Assembly: GCA_024304995.1 (NCBI GenBank) | Contig: JAMWZD010000003.1 | Location: 186,001 to 250,000 of the forward strand | From: Rickettsiales bacterium | GTDB taxonomy: Bacteria; Pseudomonadota; Alphaproteobacteria; Rickettsiales; UBA998 | DNA length: 64,000 nucleotides | Reading direction: 5' to 3' | In this document: piece by piece, positions 17,138-26,622 of the stretch | Layout of the letters: the number at the start of each line of letters is the position of its first letter | Numbering within the stretch: the first letter of the stretch is position 1 | Position numbers and translations under genes: made by a program | The notes under the pieces: generated by a model | Told to the model about the DNA's origin: nothing | Databases searched by the model: none | Seen by the model: the letters and a program-made list of their open reading frames with translations, nothing else

Positions 17138-18007
17138 TTACAGCAAGCCGTGTTTCTGGCGTTCTTCAATGTCCTTGAAATATTCTTTCAACCATGCATC
17201 CACATGAGGTTTGCAGCGCTTTTTCATATCTTCATCTGTGCCTACGCCAGATTTCGCACGCTGGCGGTTTGAAATCATAGCATCCAGCTCTTCTGCCAGT
17301 GGGCCACCAATAGAACTTTTCATTTCCAAGCCACGTTCATATGGAAAACTGAATGTTTTATATAGCTCTTCCATCTGCGCTTGCCCGTCCTTTTGCAGAT
17401 CATCAAGGATTTTCTCAATCTCTGCTTTTGATAGGCGGCTCTGCCCGGATTTGTGATAATAATATTTATACTGATATTCACAGAAATAATGCGCCAAATC
17501 TGTGATTAAACGGTCACGGCGTTCAGGGCCTGTGCGTTTTCTTTCTTCTTCCAGACGTTTTTCAGTGATGTGGTTGATTAAGCCCAGCACTTTTTCACTG
17601 CCATAATAATCTGCAATTTCCACAGGCAACAGCCCGTTAAGGTCACGCACGGTGACATCCACATCCGTATTGTGAAGCAGGTAACGCACCATCATAAGAT
17701 TATTTTCACGAGCAGCAATGATGATAGGATACTGATTATTGCGCCCGCCTGCATTTACGTCTGCCCCTGCTTCGATCAATGTGCGCAGGACGGGAACTGC
17801 GTCGTTATCTTTTCGGCTGGCAGCAACTGAAACCATTGGCAAACCAACTTCATTCACCTGATTAGGGTCTGCTCCCTTATCAAGCAGGATCTGTACATCA
17901 TTTGGCGAGCTGAAGCGCACGCGATATGCAAGTTCGTCTGATTTGCTTAATGCATGAACGGTACTGGATGTAAATAATAGTAAAACGGCAAATAAAAACG
18001 CTCTCAT
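17138..18007 (-). CDS. exported ankyrin-repeat protein
   Basis: 289 residues. A signal peptide (RAFLFAVLLLFTSSTVHA, cleavage after residue ~19) precedes three to four ankyrin repeats: VQILLDKGADPNQVNEVG, LRTLIEAGADVNAGGRNN, MVRYLLHNTDVDVTVRD and a partial EKVLGLINHI. The C-terminal half is charged and helical with no known domain. The protein is expected in the periplasm, where it could bind another protein. Ankyrin proteins are often effectors in host-associated Alphaproteobacteria, but the Sec-type signal peptide argues for a periplasmic role. Confidence 0.9.
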   Translation of the reverse strand: MRAFLFAVLLLFTSSTVHALSKSDELAYRVRFSSPNDVQILLDKGADPNQVNEVGLPMVSVAASRKDNDAVPVLRTLIEAGADVNAGGRNNQYPIIIAARENNLMMVRYLLHNTDVDVTVRDLNGLLPVEIADYYGSEKVLGLINHITEKRLEEERKRTGPERRDRLITDLAHYFCEYQYKYYYHKSGQSRLSKAEIEKILDDLQKDGQAQMEELYKTFSFPYERGLEMKSSIGGPLAEELDAMISNRQRAKSGVGTDEDMKKRCKPHVDAWLKEYFKDIEERQKHGLL

Positions 18008-18123
18008 AACCTTTACTATACTCTAAAAATTGACATTAATCCAGCGCATCATACTTGAAATTCATTACAGAAGCGTTATCTCACAGGAATAAATATTTCA
18101 TCAATGAAGGAGATCATACGATT

Positions 18124-20046
18124 ATGGCAGAAGCAGCGGTTAAAGATACAGACAATCAAGCAGAATCATTAGAGTTTTCAGCCGAAATTTCAAAAGTGCT
18201 GAAATTGATGATTCATTCGCTTTATACCAACAAAGATATTTTTCTGCGCGAGTTGATTTCCAATGCGTCTGATGCGTGTGACAAATTGCGTTATCAGTCA
18301 CTGACGGATCAATCCTTTCTGGGGGAACAAACTGAACTGAAAATCACGATTGAGCATGATGAAGATGCACGCACTGTGACCGTGACAGACACAGGCATTG
18401 GCATGAATCGTGATGATATGATTGCGAATTTGGGAACGATTGCGAAGTCTGGTACAGAGGATTTTGTGAGTCAGTTGACGGGGGATAAAGAAAAGGATGT
18501 CTCCCTGATTGGGCAATTTGGTGTGGGGTTTTATTCATCGTTCATGGTGGCAGAAAAAGTGGATGTGATTTCGCGCAAAGCAGGAGAGGAGCAGGCATGG
18601 CACTGGTCATCTGAAGGGGATGGGAAATTTACCATCTCTCCTGTGGATGCAGATGCACGCGGCACAAGCATTATTTTATATCTGCGTGATGATGCGAAGG
18701 ATTATCTGGATACGTTCAAATTGCGTCATATTGTAGAGACATACTCAGACCATATCAGCTTCCCGATTTATCAGGTGCCGATTGATTATGACGGCAAAAA
18801 GCAGGAAGCTGAACTGATTAATGATCGCGGCGCATTATGGACGCGTCCAAAGTCTGAGATTACAGACGAGAATTATAAAGAGTTTTATAATCATGTCTCC
18901 CATTCACCTGATGAACCGTGGGCAGTGTTGCATAACACGATTGAGGGGAAGGCGAGCTTCACAAACTTACTGTTCATTCCTTCCATGAAGCCTTTTGATT
19001 TGTTCCACCCAGAGCGCCGTCGTCGAGTGAAGCTGTATGTGAAGCGGGTGTTCATTTCGGATGAGAATGTTGAGCTTGTGCCGCAATATATGCGTTTCCT
19101 GCGCGGGGTGATTGATTCGGATGATCTGCCGCTCAATATCAGCCGCGAAACCTTGCAGGACAACCCAAAAATCCGTCAGATTCGTGAGAGTGTGACCAGC
19201 AAAGTGTTGTCTGAACTGAAGAAGAAGGCTGAGAAGAAGCCAGAAGAATATACTAAATTCTGGAATATGTTTGGTGCGGTGCTGAAAGAAGGGTTGTGCG
19301 AAGCGGATGCACCAAAGGACAAGATTCTTGATGTATGTCGTTTTGTATCCTCTGAGACAGGTGAGGCGACCAGCTTGAAAGACTATCTTGAGCGCAAGAA
19401 AGACAAACAGGAAAACATTTTTTATATTACAGCAGATTCAACCGAAGCAGCGCAGAAAAGCCCGTTGCTGGAAGGGTTTAAAAAGCGTGGCATTGAAGTG
19501 TTGCTCTTTTCTGACCATGTGGATGATTTCTGGGTGAATGTGGTTGGCAAATATAATGATGTTCCGTTTAAATCCATTACGCGCAGTGATATTAATCTGG
19601 ATGATATTGTGAAACTCAAAGATGAGAAGAAAGACGATAGCACGCCAGAAAGCAAGGTGGATGACAGCGCGAAAGAGCAGCTTATTGCAAAGCTGAAAAC
19701 GGCATTTGGTGCAGACATTAAAGACGTGCGTGAGACATCGAAACTGACCGACACGCTCGCATGTCTGGCAGTGGATGAAGGGTCTATGGATATGCGCATG
19801 GAGCGCTTTATGATGGATCATAATCAGCTTCCAAGCCGTAGTGCGAAAATTCTGGAAGTGAATCTCAGCCATCCATTTTATGATTATTTGGCAGAGATTG
19901 CGAATGACGAAAGCAAAGCGGTGCAGTTTAGCGAATGTGCTGAATTGTTGCTGGATCAGGCTCGGGTGATTGAAGGTGAAAATGTAGGCGACCCTGCGCA
20001 ATTTGCCAAGCGTTTTGCAACGCTGATGCAAAAGGCGTTTGCTTAA
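18124..20046 (+). CDS. htpG: molecular chaperone HtpG (Hsp90)
   Basis: ATP-dependent cytosolic chaperone. I start it at the ATG at 18124, preceded by AAGGAG 11 bases away; the frame runs 23 codons further up but only the residues from AEAAVKDTDNQAESLEFSAE look like HtpG. The 640-residue product shows the N-terminal ATPase motifs LRELISNASDACDKLRY, VTDTGIGMNRDDM and IGQFGVGFYSSFMVA, the middle-domain RGVIDSDDLPLNISRE loop, and the C-terminal dimerisation domain. It is monocistronic: a palindromic repeat (copy B) follows its stop by ten bases. Confidence 0.97.
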   Translation: MAEAAVKDTDNQAESLEFSAEISKVLKLMIHSLYTNKDIFLRELISNASDACDKLRYQSLTDQSFLGEQTELKITIEHDEDARTVTVTDTGIGMNRDDMIANLGTIAKSGTEDFVSQLTGDKEKDVSLIGQFGVGFYSSFMVAEKVDVISRKAGEEQAWHWSSEGDGKFTISPVDADARGTSIILYLRDDAKDYLDTFKLRHIVETYSDHISFPIYQVPIDYDGKKQEAELINDRGALWTRPKSEITDENYKEFYNHVSHSPDEPWAVLHNTIEGKASFTNLLFIPSMKPFDLFHPERRRRVKLYVKRVFISDENVELVPQYMRFLRGVIDSDDLPLNISRETLQDNPKIRQIRESVTSKVLSELKKKAEKKPEEYTKFWNMFGAVLKEGLCEADAPKDKILDVCRFVSSETGEATSLKDYLERKKDKQENIFYITADSTEAAQKSPLLEGFKKRGIEVLLFSDHVDDFWVNVVGKYNDVPFKSITRSDINLDDIVKLKDEKKDDSTPESKVDDSAKEQLIAKLKTAFGADIKDVRETSKLTDTLACLAVDEGSMDMRMERFMMDHNQLPSRSAKILEVNLSHPFYDYLAEIANDESKAVQFSECAELLLDQARVIEGENVGDPAQFAKRFATLMQKAFA

Positions 20047-20055
20047 TATGCATTC

Positions 20056-20138
20056 GTCATTCTGAACGTAGTGAAGAATCCATCTCTCGTCTTGGTGATT
20101 GCTGAGAGATGGATTCTTCGGCTATGCCTCAGAATGAC
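20056..20138. repeat. dispersed palindromic repeat, copy B
   Basis: The most perfect copy. GTCATTCTGA (20056-20065) pairs with TCAGAATGAC (20129-20138). The inner stem GAATCCATCTCTC pairs base for base with GAGAGATGGATTC. It lies between the convergent stops of htpG (20046) and the DUF2269 gene (20144), and fills nearly the whole gap, so it is well placed as a two-way transcription stop or RNA 3'-end guard. Confidence 0.93.
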
Positions 20139-20143
20139 GGTGG

Positions 20144-20608
20144 CTATGAGATTTTAAATACCATCAGATAAAAAATCACCACCACGGCAGGAAAGGCGAG
20201 TGAGCCAAGTGTTACCCACCAGCGGTTCATAATGTGGTATCGCGCGGGCAGGGGCGTTTGAGTTTCCAGTGCATCTTTCGCCATATCACGCATTTTAATC
20301 TGAATCCATACCACGGGCATCCAGCAGATGCCTGCAAAAGCATATAGCAGCAGTGCCCAGAATATCCATGCATCATTCAGAGCATAACCACCAAGCTGCA
20401 CCAGCCATAACCCTGTGAGAAGCTGCACTATGACAGACGGTGTGGTGAACAGCCAGTCTGCCAAAACAACATGTTTTACTGTGATATATATCACAGCGAC
20501 ATTGCTTTGACGGTGCGCCATGAACATATAAAACGCGCTTCCTAGCCCCGTGCCGAATAATATGGTAGAGCTTATTATGTGAATCCATTTTAAGGTCAGA
20601 TAATCCAT
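20144..20608 (-). CDS. DUF2269 family integral membrane protein
   Basis: 154 residues with four hydrophobic helices. I start at the ATG at 20608, giving DYLTLKWIHIISSTILFGTG, the standard opening of DUF2269; the frame is open further but would overlap the divergent gene at 20624. Conserved His residues (KWIHI, FMAHRQ, VKHVVLAD) hint at a heme- or metal-linked role, unproven. Only 15 bases separate it from the divergent DCC-DUF4166 gene, so the two share a promoter region. Confidence 0.88.
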   Translation of the reverse strand: MDYLTLKWIHIISSTILFGTGLGSAFYMFMAHRQSNVAVIYITVKHVVLADWLFTTPSVIVQLLTGLWLVQLGGYALNDAWIFWALLLYAFAGICWMPVVWIQIKMRDMAKDALETQTPLPARYHIMNRWWVTLGSLAFPAVVVIFYLMVFKIS

Positions 20609-20623
20609 GCATGTGACGCTACT

Positions 20624-21622
20624 ATGACAGCGCAGAAAAGAACAGAAAAAGCTGATATCTGGTTTGTCTATGATGGGGATTGCCCCATCTGCAACGTAGC
20701 GGCGCGAGGTTTGCGCATTCGGCGGGATGTGGGGGCGCTGCATCTGGTGAATGCGCGGGAAGATAAGGATCATGTAGTGTACCGCGAAGTATGCGAGCGT
20801 GGCTATAATCTGGATGATGGAATGGTGATAAAATATGCAGATGCGTATTATCACGGAGATGATGCACTGCATTTAATGGCGCTGCTTGGCAGCTCGCAAG
20901 GCTGGTTCAACCGCATGAATGCGTTACTGTTTCGCTCCAGACGGGTTGCCAAATTCTGCTACCCTTCCATGCGGGCAGTGCGAAATATGTTACTGCGCAT
21001 CAAAAATGTGCACAAAATCAATAATCTGCTGGATGTGGACGCGCCTTTGTTCAAAACCGTGTTGGGGGAGGATTGGAATGCTTTGCCGCCCGTGTTGAAA
21101 AAACATTATGATGTGCGACCGTTCAGTGATGATATCGTTACGGTGAAAGGTACGCTGGACGTTAAAGTCAGCACGCCTGTAAGCCTGATGGCACGTATCA
21201 CTGGCATGTTAATTCCGTATAGTGCCGTTAATGTGCCTGTCACGGTTACGTTCCATGCGCACAAAACCAAGCCAGCATTTTGTTTTAATCGCGTGTTTCA
21301 TTATCCCAAGCATGGCGATAAGACATTTTATTCCGAGATGGAATGGATTGGCGGCAATCAGCTGGTGGAATTTATGAAATTTGGCGTTGGTTGGAAGCTG
21401 GCGTATTTTTGGCGCGATAATAAGATTATTCTTGAACATCGAGGGTATGTCTGGCGTCTATTCGGAGTAACAATTCCTTTACCGTTGCATGTGATTATGG
21501 GCAAAGGATATGCCGAGGAAATGGCAGTGGATGAGACGCATTTTTCCATGTGGACATATGCACATCACCGCACATTCGGAGCAATGTTTAAATATGCAGG
21601 CACGTTTGAGGTGTTAGAATGA
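20624..21622 (+). CDS. DCC-family thiol oxidoreductase fused to DUF4166
   Basis: 332 residues. N-terminal part (about 1-130) is a DCC/DUF393 domain with its signature DGDCPIC (Cys-Pro-x-Cys) near residue 17 and DGMVIKYADAYYHGDDAL. The C-terminal part (about 145-332) is DUF4166 (LARITGMLIPYSAVNVPVTV, then EMEWIGGNQLVEFMKFGVGW). DUF4166 is often fused to or encoded next to saccharopine-dehydrogenase-like proteins; here that protein is the next gene with an ATGA overlap. The pair probably works together in redox or lipid-linked chemistry, substrate unknown. Confidence 0.87.
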   Translation: MTAQKRTEKADIWFVYDGDCPICNVAARGLRIRRDVGALHLVNAREDKDHVVYREVCERGYNLDDGMVIKYADAYYHGDDALHLMALLGSSQGWFNRMNALLFRSRRVAKFCYPSMRAVRNMLLRIKNVHKINNLLDVDAPLFKTVLGEDWNALPPVLKKHYDVRPFSDDIVTVKGTLDVKVSTPVSLMARITGMLIPYSAVNVPVTVTFHAHKTKPAFCFNRVFHYPKHGDKTFYSEMEWIGGNQLVEFMKFGVGWKLAYFWRDNKIILEHRGYVWRLFGVTIPLPLHVIMGKGYAEEMAVDETHFSMWTYAHHRTFGAMFKYAGTFEVLE

Positions 21623-22713
21623 GCGAGAAAAAGAGCGTTATGATTCTGGGCGGCTATGGCAATTTCGGCAAACGGATTGCTGAGCAGCTGATTGCAGCTG
21701 AAATCCCCGTTATCATCGCAGGGCGCAATGCACAGAAGGCAGAAGCATTGCTGGAAACGCTGGATTCGGAATTGGTCAGCGCGGCGTATTTTGATGCGAA
21801 TATAGCGCTGAAAGAAAACATACTTCTCCATAATCCTTACGTTATCATCAACACATGTGGTCCATTTCAGAATGCGGATTATAGCGTTGCAGAAGGCTGC
21901 ATTGACTGTGGTGTGCATTATATTGATCTGGCAGATGCGCGGGATTTTGTGGTGAATATCATATCACTGCACAAAAAGGCACAGGCAAAAAACGTGGCGG
22001 TGATTAGCGGAGCAAGCTCTGTGCCTGCGCTTTCATCTGCAGTGGTGGAATATTTCAAGGATGAATTTGTAGAACTGCACTCACTGCATTATGGCATCAG
22101 CCCAGGGCAGAAAGCGGAAAGGGGGTTAGCAACCACCAAAGGCATCTTATCTTACGTAGGCAAGCCATTTCAGGGCATTCGCCGCGGGGGAAAACGGGTA
22201 TATGGCTGGCAGAATCTGCATAGCGTGCAATATCCTGATATTGGCAAACGCTGGCTGGCAAATTGTGACATTCCCGATTTAGAGATTTTTCCAGCGCATT
22301 ATAACATAAAGCGGGTGCATTTCGGCGCTGGCCTGGAGCTTTCCTTCATGCATAAAGGTTTATGGCTGGTTTCGTGGCTGGTGCGGCTGGGCGTGGTTTC
22401 CAATCTGCAAAAACATGCTGAAACGCTGCTGCGGATTAGCCACTGGTTTGACAAATTCGGCTCTGCTGATGGTGGAATGCATGTGTTCCTAAGCGGTATT
22501 ACGGAAGATGGGGAGTTGCATCATCGCAAATGGTATATTCTGGCGTTTGACGGAGATGGACCTTATATACCAACAATTCCTGCCGTATTGCTTGCCAAAA
22601 AGCTGATTTCCTATGAACTCACCTTTCGCGGCGCTGCACCCTGCGTAGGCATGATTACGCTGGATGAATATCTTGATGCGCTTGAACCTTATGCCATTAC
22701 AACGAAATTCTAG
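21619..22713 (+). CDS. saccharopine dehydrogenase-like NADP-binding protein
   Basis: 364 residues with an N-terminal Rossmann fold (VMILGGYGNFGKRIAEQLI, GxGxxG variant) and a following ISGASSVPALSSAVVEYF segment typical of the saccharopine dehydrogenase / trans-acting enoyl reductase-like family. Lysine metabolism is unlikely because it pairs with a DCC-DUF4166 protein instead of lysine genes. Start overlaps the previous stop by four bases. It is followed after 51 bases by chpT on the same strand, so it may head the chemotaxis transcript or end its own. Confidence 0.88.
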   Translation: MSEKKSVMILGGYGNFGKRIAEQLIAAEIPVIIAGRNAQKAEALLETLDSELVSAAYFDANIALKENILLHNPYVIINTCGPFQNADYSVAEGCIDCGVHYIDLADARDFVVNIISLHKKAQAKNVAVISGASSVPALSSAVVEYFKDEFVELHSLHYGISPGQKAERGLATTKGILSYVGKPFQGIRRGGKRVYGWQNLHSVQYPDIGKRWLANCDIPDLEIFPAHYNIKRVHFGAGLELSFMHKGLWLVSWLVRLGVVSNLQKHAETLLRISHWFDKFGSADGGMHVFLSGITEDGELHHRKWYILAFDGDGPYIPTIPAVLLAKKLISYELTFRGAAPCVGMITLDEYLDALEPYAITTKF

Positions 22714-22764
22714 ATTTTATCTAAAATTTACGAAAAATTCAGAACTTTCGGGGATAGATAAGGT

Positions 22765-23397
22765 ATGGAACAGATTAAGAACCCCAAAGCGTCATTAGAA
22801 TTTACGCAGCTTTTGATGACAAAATTCTGCCACGATATTACGGGCCCTATCGGAGCAATTAATAATGGTGTGGAGCTGATGGAGGATGATGCCTCTATGC
22901 GGGATGTGGCAATGGAACTGATTACGGACAGTGCCACGCAAGCCATGAACCGTCTCCAATATTACCGTTTTGCCTATGGCATTTTAAAGTCAGATGGCTA
23001 TGCCGAGATGGCAGAAAGCAAAACGGCAATTACCGATTTTTTCAAGGCGCTGAAAATTGAGGTGGTGTATGTGGGGGATGATATTGCCTACACGACCTAT
23101 CAATGTCGCATTTTGTATAATCTCTGCCTGATTGCTGCATCCGCGCTGATTCGTGGCGGCACATTAACGGTAACAACACATGCGCATCATGATGAATTAT
23201 CATCACTCAACGTGAAGGCAGAGGGGCAGACCATAAAACTGGATGCGTTAATTGAAGATGCGATCAAGGGGCAGGGCGTACCTGACAAAAAATCCGTACA
23301 GGCACATTATACCATTATGCTGGCACATGAGGCGGGCAGCCTGTCTTATACGCTTGATGATGCATCACTTGAATTAATTTATAAGGCAGCGAGCTGA
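22765..23397 (+). CDS. chpT: histidine phosphotransferase ChpT-like protein
   Basis: 210 residues of the ChpT/DUF2328 family: a dimerisation helix pair with phospho-accepting His23 in FCHDITGPIGAINNGVELM, then a degenerate, non-ATP-binding HATPase-like domain. In Caulobacter ChpT passes phosphate from CckA to CtrA and CpdR. Here the gene sits four bases before cheA in a chemotaxis operon, so it may instead, or also, take phosphate within the CheA pathway. No cckA, ctrA or cpdR is in view, so its partners cannot be settled from this window. Confidence 0.88.
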   Translation: MEQIKNPKASLEFTQLLMTKFCHDITGPIGAINNGVELMEDDASMRDVAMELITDSATQAMNRLQYYRFAYGILKSDGYAEMAESKTAITDFFKALKIEVVYVGDDIAYTTYQCRILYNLCLIAASALIRGGTLTVTTHAHHDELSSLNVKAEGQTIKLDALIEDAIKGQGVPDKKSVQAHYTIMLAHEAGSLSYTLDDASLELIYKAAS

Positions 23398-23401
23398 AAT
23401 T

Positions 23402-26128
23402 ATGGATGATTTAGTCGCAGAATTTATTACTGAAACATCTGAAAGTCTGGCGCAGCTGGATTCTGAATTGGTGACACTGGAGCAAAACCCCGATGACACG
23501 GAAATTCTGGGCAATATTTTCCGCCTTGTGCATACTATCAAAGGCACATGCGGGTTTTTGGGGCTGCCACGACTTGAAAGTGTGGCGCACGCAGGGGAAA
23601 ACGTGCTGGGCAAAGTGCGTGACAAGGAAATTTCGGTCACGCCTGCAACGATCTCCATCATTCTGGATGCGCTGGATCGCATTAAAGAGATTATGGAATA
23701 TCTTTCAGAAAATATGAAAGAACCTGACGGTGATGACAAGGAACTGACCGCGCGCCTGAACGCCTATGCGGATTCTAACGGAGCAACAGACAAACCAGGC
23801 GAGGCGGGAGAATCCAAAGCGCCAACGCTGGCGGAACTGGATGCCATGTTTGAGAAAACAGAAACAAAAACAGACGCTCCAGAGGAAAAAGAAGCCCCGA
23901 AGGCAGAAGAAAAAGCACCAGAAGAAGCAAAGAAAGATGCACCAAAAGCAGAAGCGGCAGTGCCTGCAATGGTGCAGGAAGAACCATCCCTTGCGCCAGA
24001 AGCGCAGGATGAAGCAGTGCGGCTGGGTCTGGCACTGGGCAAGCAGGAAGATAGCGCGAAGATGAGCAATCAGAGCATCCGCGTGAATCTGACCGTGTTG
24101 GAAAATCTGATGCAGATGGTGGGAGAACTGGTGCTGACCCGAAATCAGTTGTTGCAGCTTTCCCGCAACAAAGACAATGATGAATTTACTACACCGCTTC
24201 AGCATTTAAGTTACATCACGTCTGAATTGCAGGAAGGCGTGATGAAAACGCGGATGCAGCCAATTGGTAATGCATGGGCAAAATTTCCGCGCCTGATTCG
24301 TGATTTATCCATTGAACTGGACAAAACCATTGAACTGAAAATGGTGGGGTCTGAAACGGAGCTGGATAGACAGTTGCTTGAGATGATTAAAGATCCGCTC
24401 ACCCATATGGTGCGCAATAGCTGTGATCACGGGCTTGAAGGTGCTGAAGAACGCAAAAAAGCGGGCAAAAGTGCAAAAGGCACGGTGACGCTGAGTGCCT
24501 ATCATGAAGGCGGACATATTATTATTGAAATTAATGATGACGGGCGCGGCATTAAATCAGAAATGATTGGTCGAAAAGCGGTGGAAAAAGGCATTGCCAC
24601 CGCAGAAGAAGTTGCGGCGATGACAGAAAACCAGATTATTCAGTTTATCTTCAAACCTGGCTTTTCAACGGCTGAAAAAGTTACGTCTGTGTCTGGTCGT
24701 GGTGTGGGGATGGATGTGGTTCGCACCAATATCGAAAAAATTGGTGGTACGGTGGAACTTCATTCCAAAGTGGGGCAGGGGTCACGCTTCCACATTAAAA
24801 TTCCCCTGACACTGGCGATTGTATCCGTATTGATTGTGGAAACATGCGGGCAGCGCTTTGCCATCCCACAAATTAATGTGGAAGAACTGGTGAAAACAGG
24901 TGAAGATGTGGGTCATAAGGTGGAGATGATCAATCGCTCGCCCGTGCTGCGCCTGCGCGACAAATTACTGCCGCTTATTTCGCTCTCCCATTTGCTGGAT
25001 ATGAAAGATGCATCAGACATTAACTATGATGATGCGTTTATCGTGGTGTGCAAAGTGGGGGGAAGTGAATTTGGGCTGATTCTGGATGCCATCCATGACA
25101 CAGAAGAAATTGTAGTGAAGCCAGTGTCACAATGTTTGCAGCATATTCCTGTATATTCGGGGAACACTGTTCTCGGTGATGGTAGCGTCATTATGATCTT
25201 AGACCCTAATGGCATTGCACGCACGACAGAGGCGGAGCTTGAGTCCACCAACAACGCTGCGAAGCGACTGCAAAACACGCAGACCCAGCAACGCGAACTG
25301 GTGAAGTTTCTGCTATTCCGCACAACTGAAAAAGCGCCAAAAGCAGTGGCGCTGGAACTGGTGTCACGTCTGGAAGAGCTGGATGCTTCTATCATAGAAT
25401 ATTCACATGGAAAACCTGTGGTGCAATATCGCGGCAACCTGATGCAGCTAACCACTTTAGACGGGCAGGCTATGCCAGATTCTGGCACATATCAGGTGAT
25501 TGTATTCCAGTATGACAGCAAGACTGTGGGGTTGGTGGTGAATGAAATTGCTGACATTGAGTCTGCAGAACCTTACGTGACGCTTTCATCAGATGAAGAG
25601 CTGTATCATGGCAGTATTGTGATTAATAATGTCACGACTGACATTGTGGATGTGGGCGCGTTGCTTTCCACCATTTTGCAAAAAAGCGTGAGCATGAAAA
25701 AATTTGTGGATGACCAGCCATGTGCCGCACGGGTGCTGCTGGTGGAAGACAGCATGTTCTTCCGCAATCTCACTGTGCCGTTCCTTTCTGAAGTTGGATT
25801 TCAGGTGATGGCGGTTCCAAGCGGGAAAGATGCGCTGGAGATTATGGACAAGCAAGGCTTTGATGCGGTGGTGACAGACATTGAAATGCCAAATATGGAC
25901 GGGTTTGAACTGGCAATGGAACTGCGCAAGCGCGAAAAATATAACCATATTCCCATTTTTGCCTTCACCTCCACCGCAAATGAAACGATTGAACAACGCG
26001 TGGTGCAAACGGGAATGCAGGGTTGCGTGCTGAAAACAGAACGTGAAAAACTGATTCACCTGATTTCGGACACACTGGAACATATTATGGTGGATGCCGC
26101 CATTGACGGCATGATGGAGAGAGCATGA
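23402..26128 (+). CDS. cheA: hybrid chemotaxis histidine kinase CheA with C-terminal receiver
   Basis: 908 residues. Order: Hpt domain with phospho-accepting His44 (RLVHTIKGTCGFLGL), an Ala/Lys/Glu/Pro-rich linker (about 120-220) where no clear CheY-binding P2 domain is seen, dimerisation and HATPase domain (MVRNSCDHGLEGAEERKKAG; INDDGRGI; GRGVGMDVV), a CheW-like domain, a second CheW-like region (about 640-760), and a receiver domain (778-895) with Asp826 in VVTDIEMPNMDG. The receiver could act as a phosphate sink or feed ChpT, encoded just upstream. It overlaps cheW by ATGA. Confidence 0.96.
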   Translation: MDDLVAEFITETSESLAQLDSELVTLEQNPDDTEILGNIFRLVHTIKGTCGFLGLPRLESVAHAGENVLGKVRDKEISVTPATISIILDALDRIKEIMEYLSENMKEPDGDDKELTARLNAYADSNGATDKPGEAGESKAPTLAELDAMFEKTETKTDAPEEKEAPKAEEKAPEEAKKDAPKAEAAVPAMVQEEPSLAPEAQDEAVRLGLALGKQEDSAKMSNQSIRVNLTVLENLMQMVGELVLTRNQLLQLSRNKDNDEFTTPLQHLSYITSELQEGVMKTRMQPIGNAWAKFPRLIRDLSIELDKTIELKMVGSETELDRQLLEMIKDPLTHMVRNSCDHGLEGAEERKKAGKSAKGTVTLSAYHEGGHIIIEINDDGRGIKSEMIGRKAVEKGIATAEEVAAMTENQIIQFIFKPGFSTAEKVTSVSGRGVGMDVVRTNIEKIGGTVELHSKVGQGSRFHIKIPLTLAIVSVLIVETCGQRFAIPQINVEELVKTGEDVGHKVEMINRSPVLRLRDKLLPLISLSHLLDMKDASDINYDDAFIVVCKVGGSEFGLILDAIHDTEEIVVKPVSQCLQHIPVYSGNTVLGDGSVIMILDPNGIARTTEAELESTNNAAKRLQNTQTQQRELVKFLLFRTTEKAPKAVALELVSRLEELDASIIEYSHGKPVVQYRGNLMQLTTLDGQAMPDSGTYQVIVFQYDSKTVGLVVNEIADIESAEPYVTLSSDEELYHGSIVINNVTTDIVDVGALLSTILQKSVSMKKFVDDQPCAARVLLVEDSMFFRNLTVPFLSEVGFQVMAVPSGKDALEIMDKQGFDAVVTDIEMPNMDGFELAMELRKREKYNHIPIFAFTSTANETIEQRVVQTGMQGCVLKTEREKLIHLISDTLEHIMVDAAIDGMMERA

Positions 26129-26622
26129 TGGACAAAGATATTTCACTCTCACAAAATGGGTATCTCTCCCACCGTCGCACGCAGGAGCAGAGTTTTGTGA
26201 CCATGCGCGTGAATGGGCAGCTTTTTGGTGCATCGGTTTATGCCGTGCAGGATATTCTGCGCCGTCAGACCGTCACTAAAATCCCGCTTTCTTCCCCTAT
26301 TGTGGAAGGGGCGCTAAATTTACGCGGGCGCATTGTGACAGCAATTAACATGCACCGCAGGCTTGATATGCTCAATGCAAAGCCTGTGGAAAGCCCGATG
26401 CATGTAGTGCTGGATTATAAAGGCGAGTTATATAGCCTGATGGTGGATTCTGTGGGTGATGTATTATCGTTGCCGCTGGAGCAGATTGACAAAGCGCCTG
26501 TCAACCTGCCGCATTCATGGCAGGAAATCACTGCAGGGGTCTATCGTCTGCAGAATGAATTGCTGGTGCTGTTTGATATTCAGGCATTACTGGAATTTCA
26601 ACCCGCGGTGGAAGAATCATGA
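26125..26622 (+). CDS. cheW: chemotaxis coupling protein CheW
   Basis: 165 residues that link chemoreceptors to CheA. Family features include FGASVYAVQDILRRQTVTKI, the PxxPxΦVEGALNLRGRIV block, and DSVGDVLSLPLEQIDKAPVN. Its start overlaps the cheA stop and its stop overlaps the next start, each by four bases, so the operon is translated as a chain. No chemoreceptor gene is in the window. Confidence 0.95.
   Translation: MMDKDISLSQNGYLSHRRTQEQSFVTMRVNGQLFGASVYAVQDILRRQTVTKIPLSSPIVEGALNLRGRIVTAINMHRRLDMLNAKPVESPMHVVLDYKGELYSLMVDSVGDVLSLPLEQIDKAPVNLPHSWQEITAGVYRLQNELLVLFDIQALLEFQPAVEES

Noticed and set aside
19438-20031. 197-codon minus-strand frame within htpG
   Set aside because: Shadow of the htpG codon pattern, no recognisable protein features.
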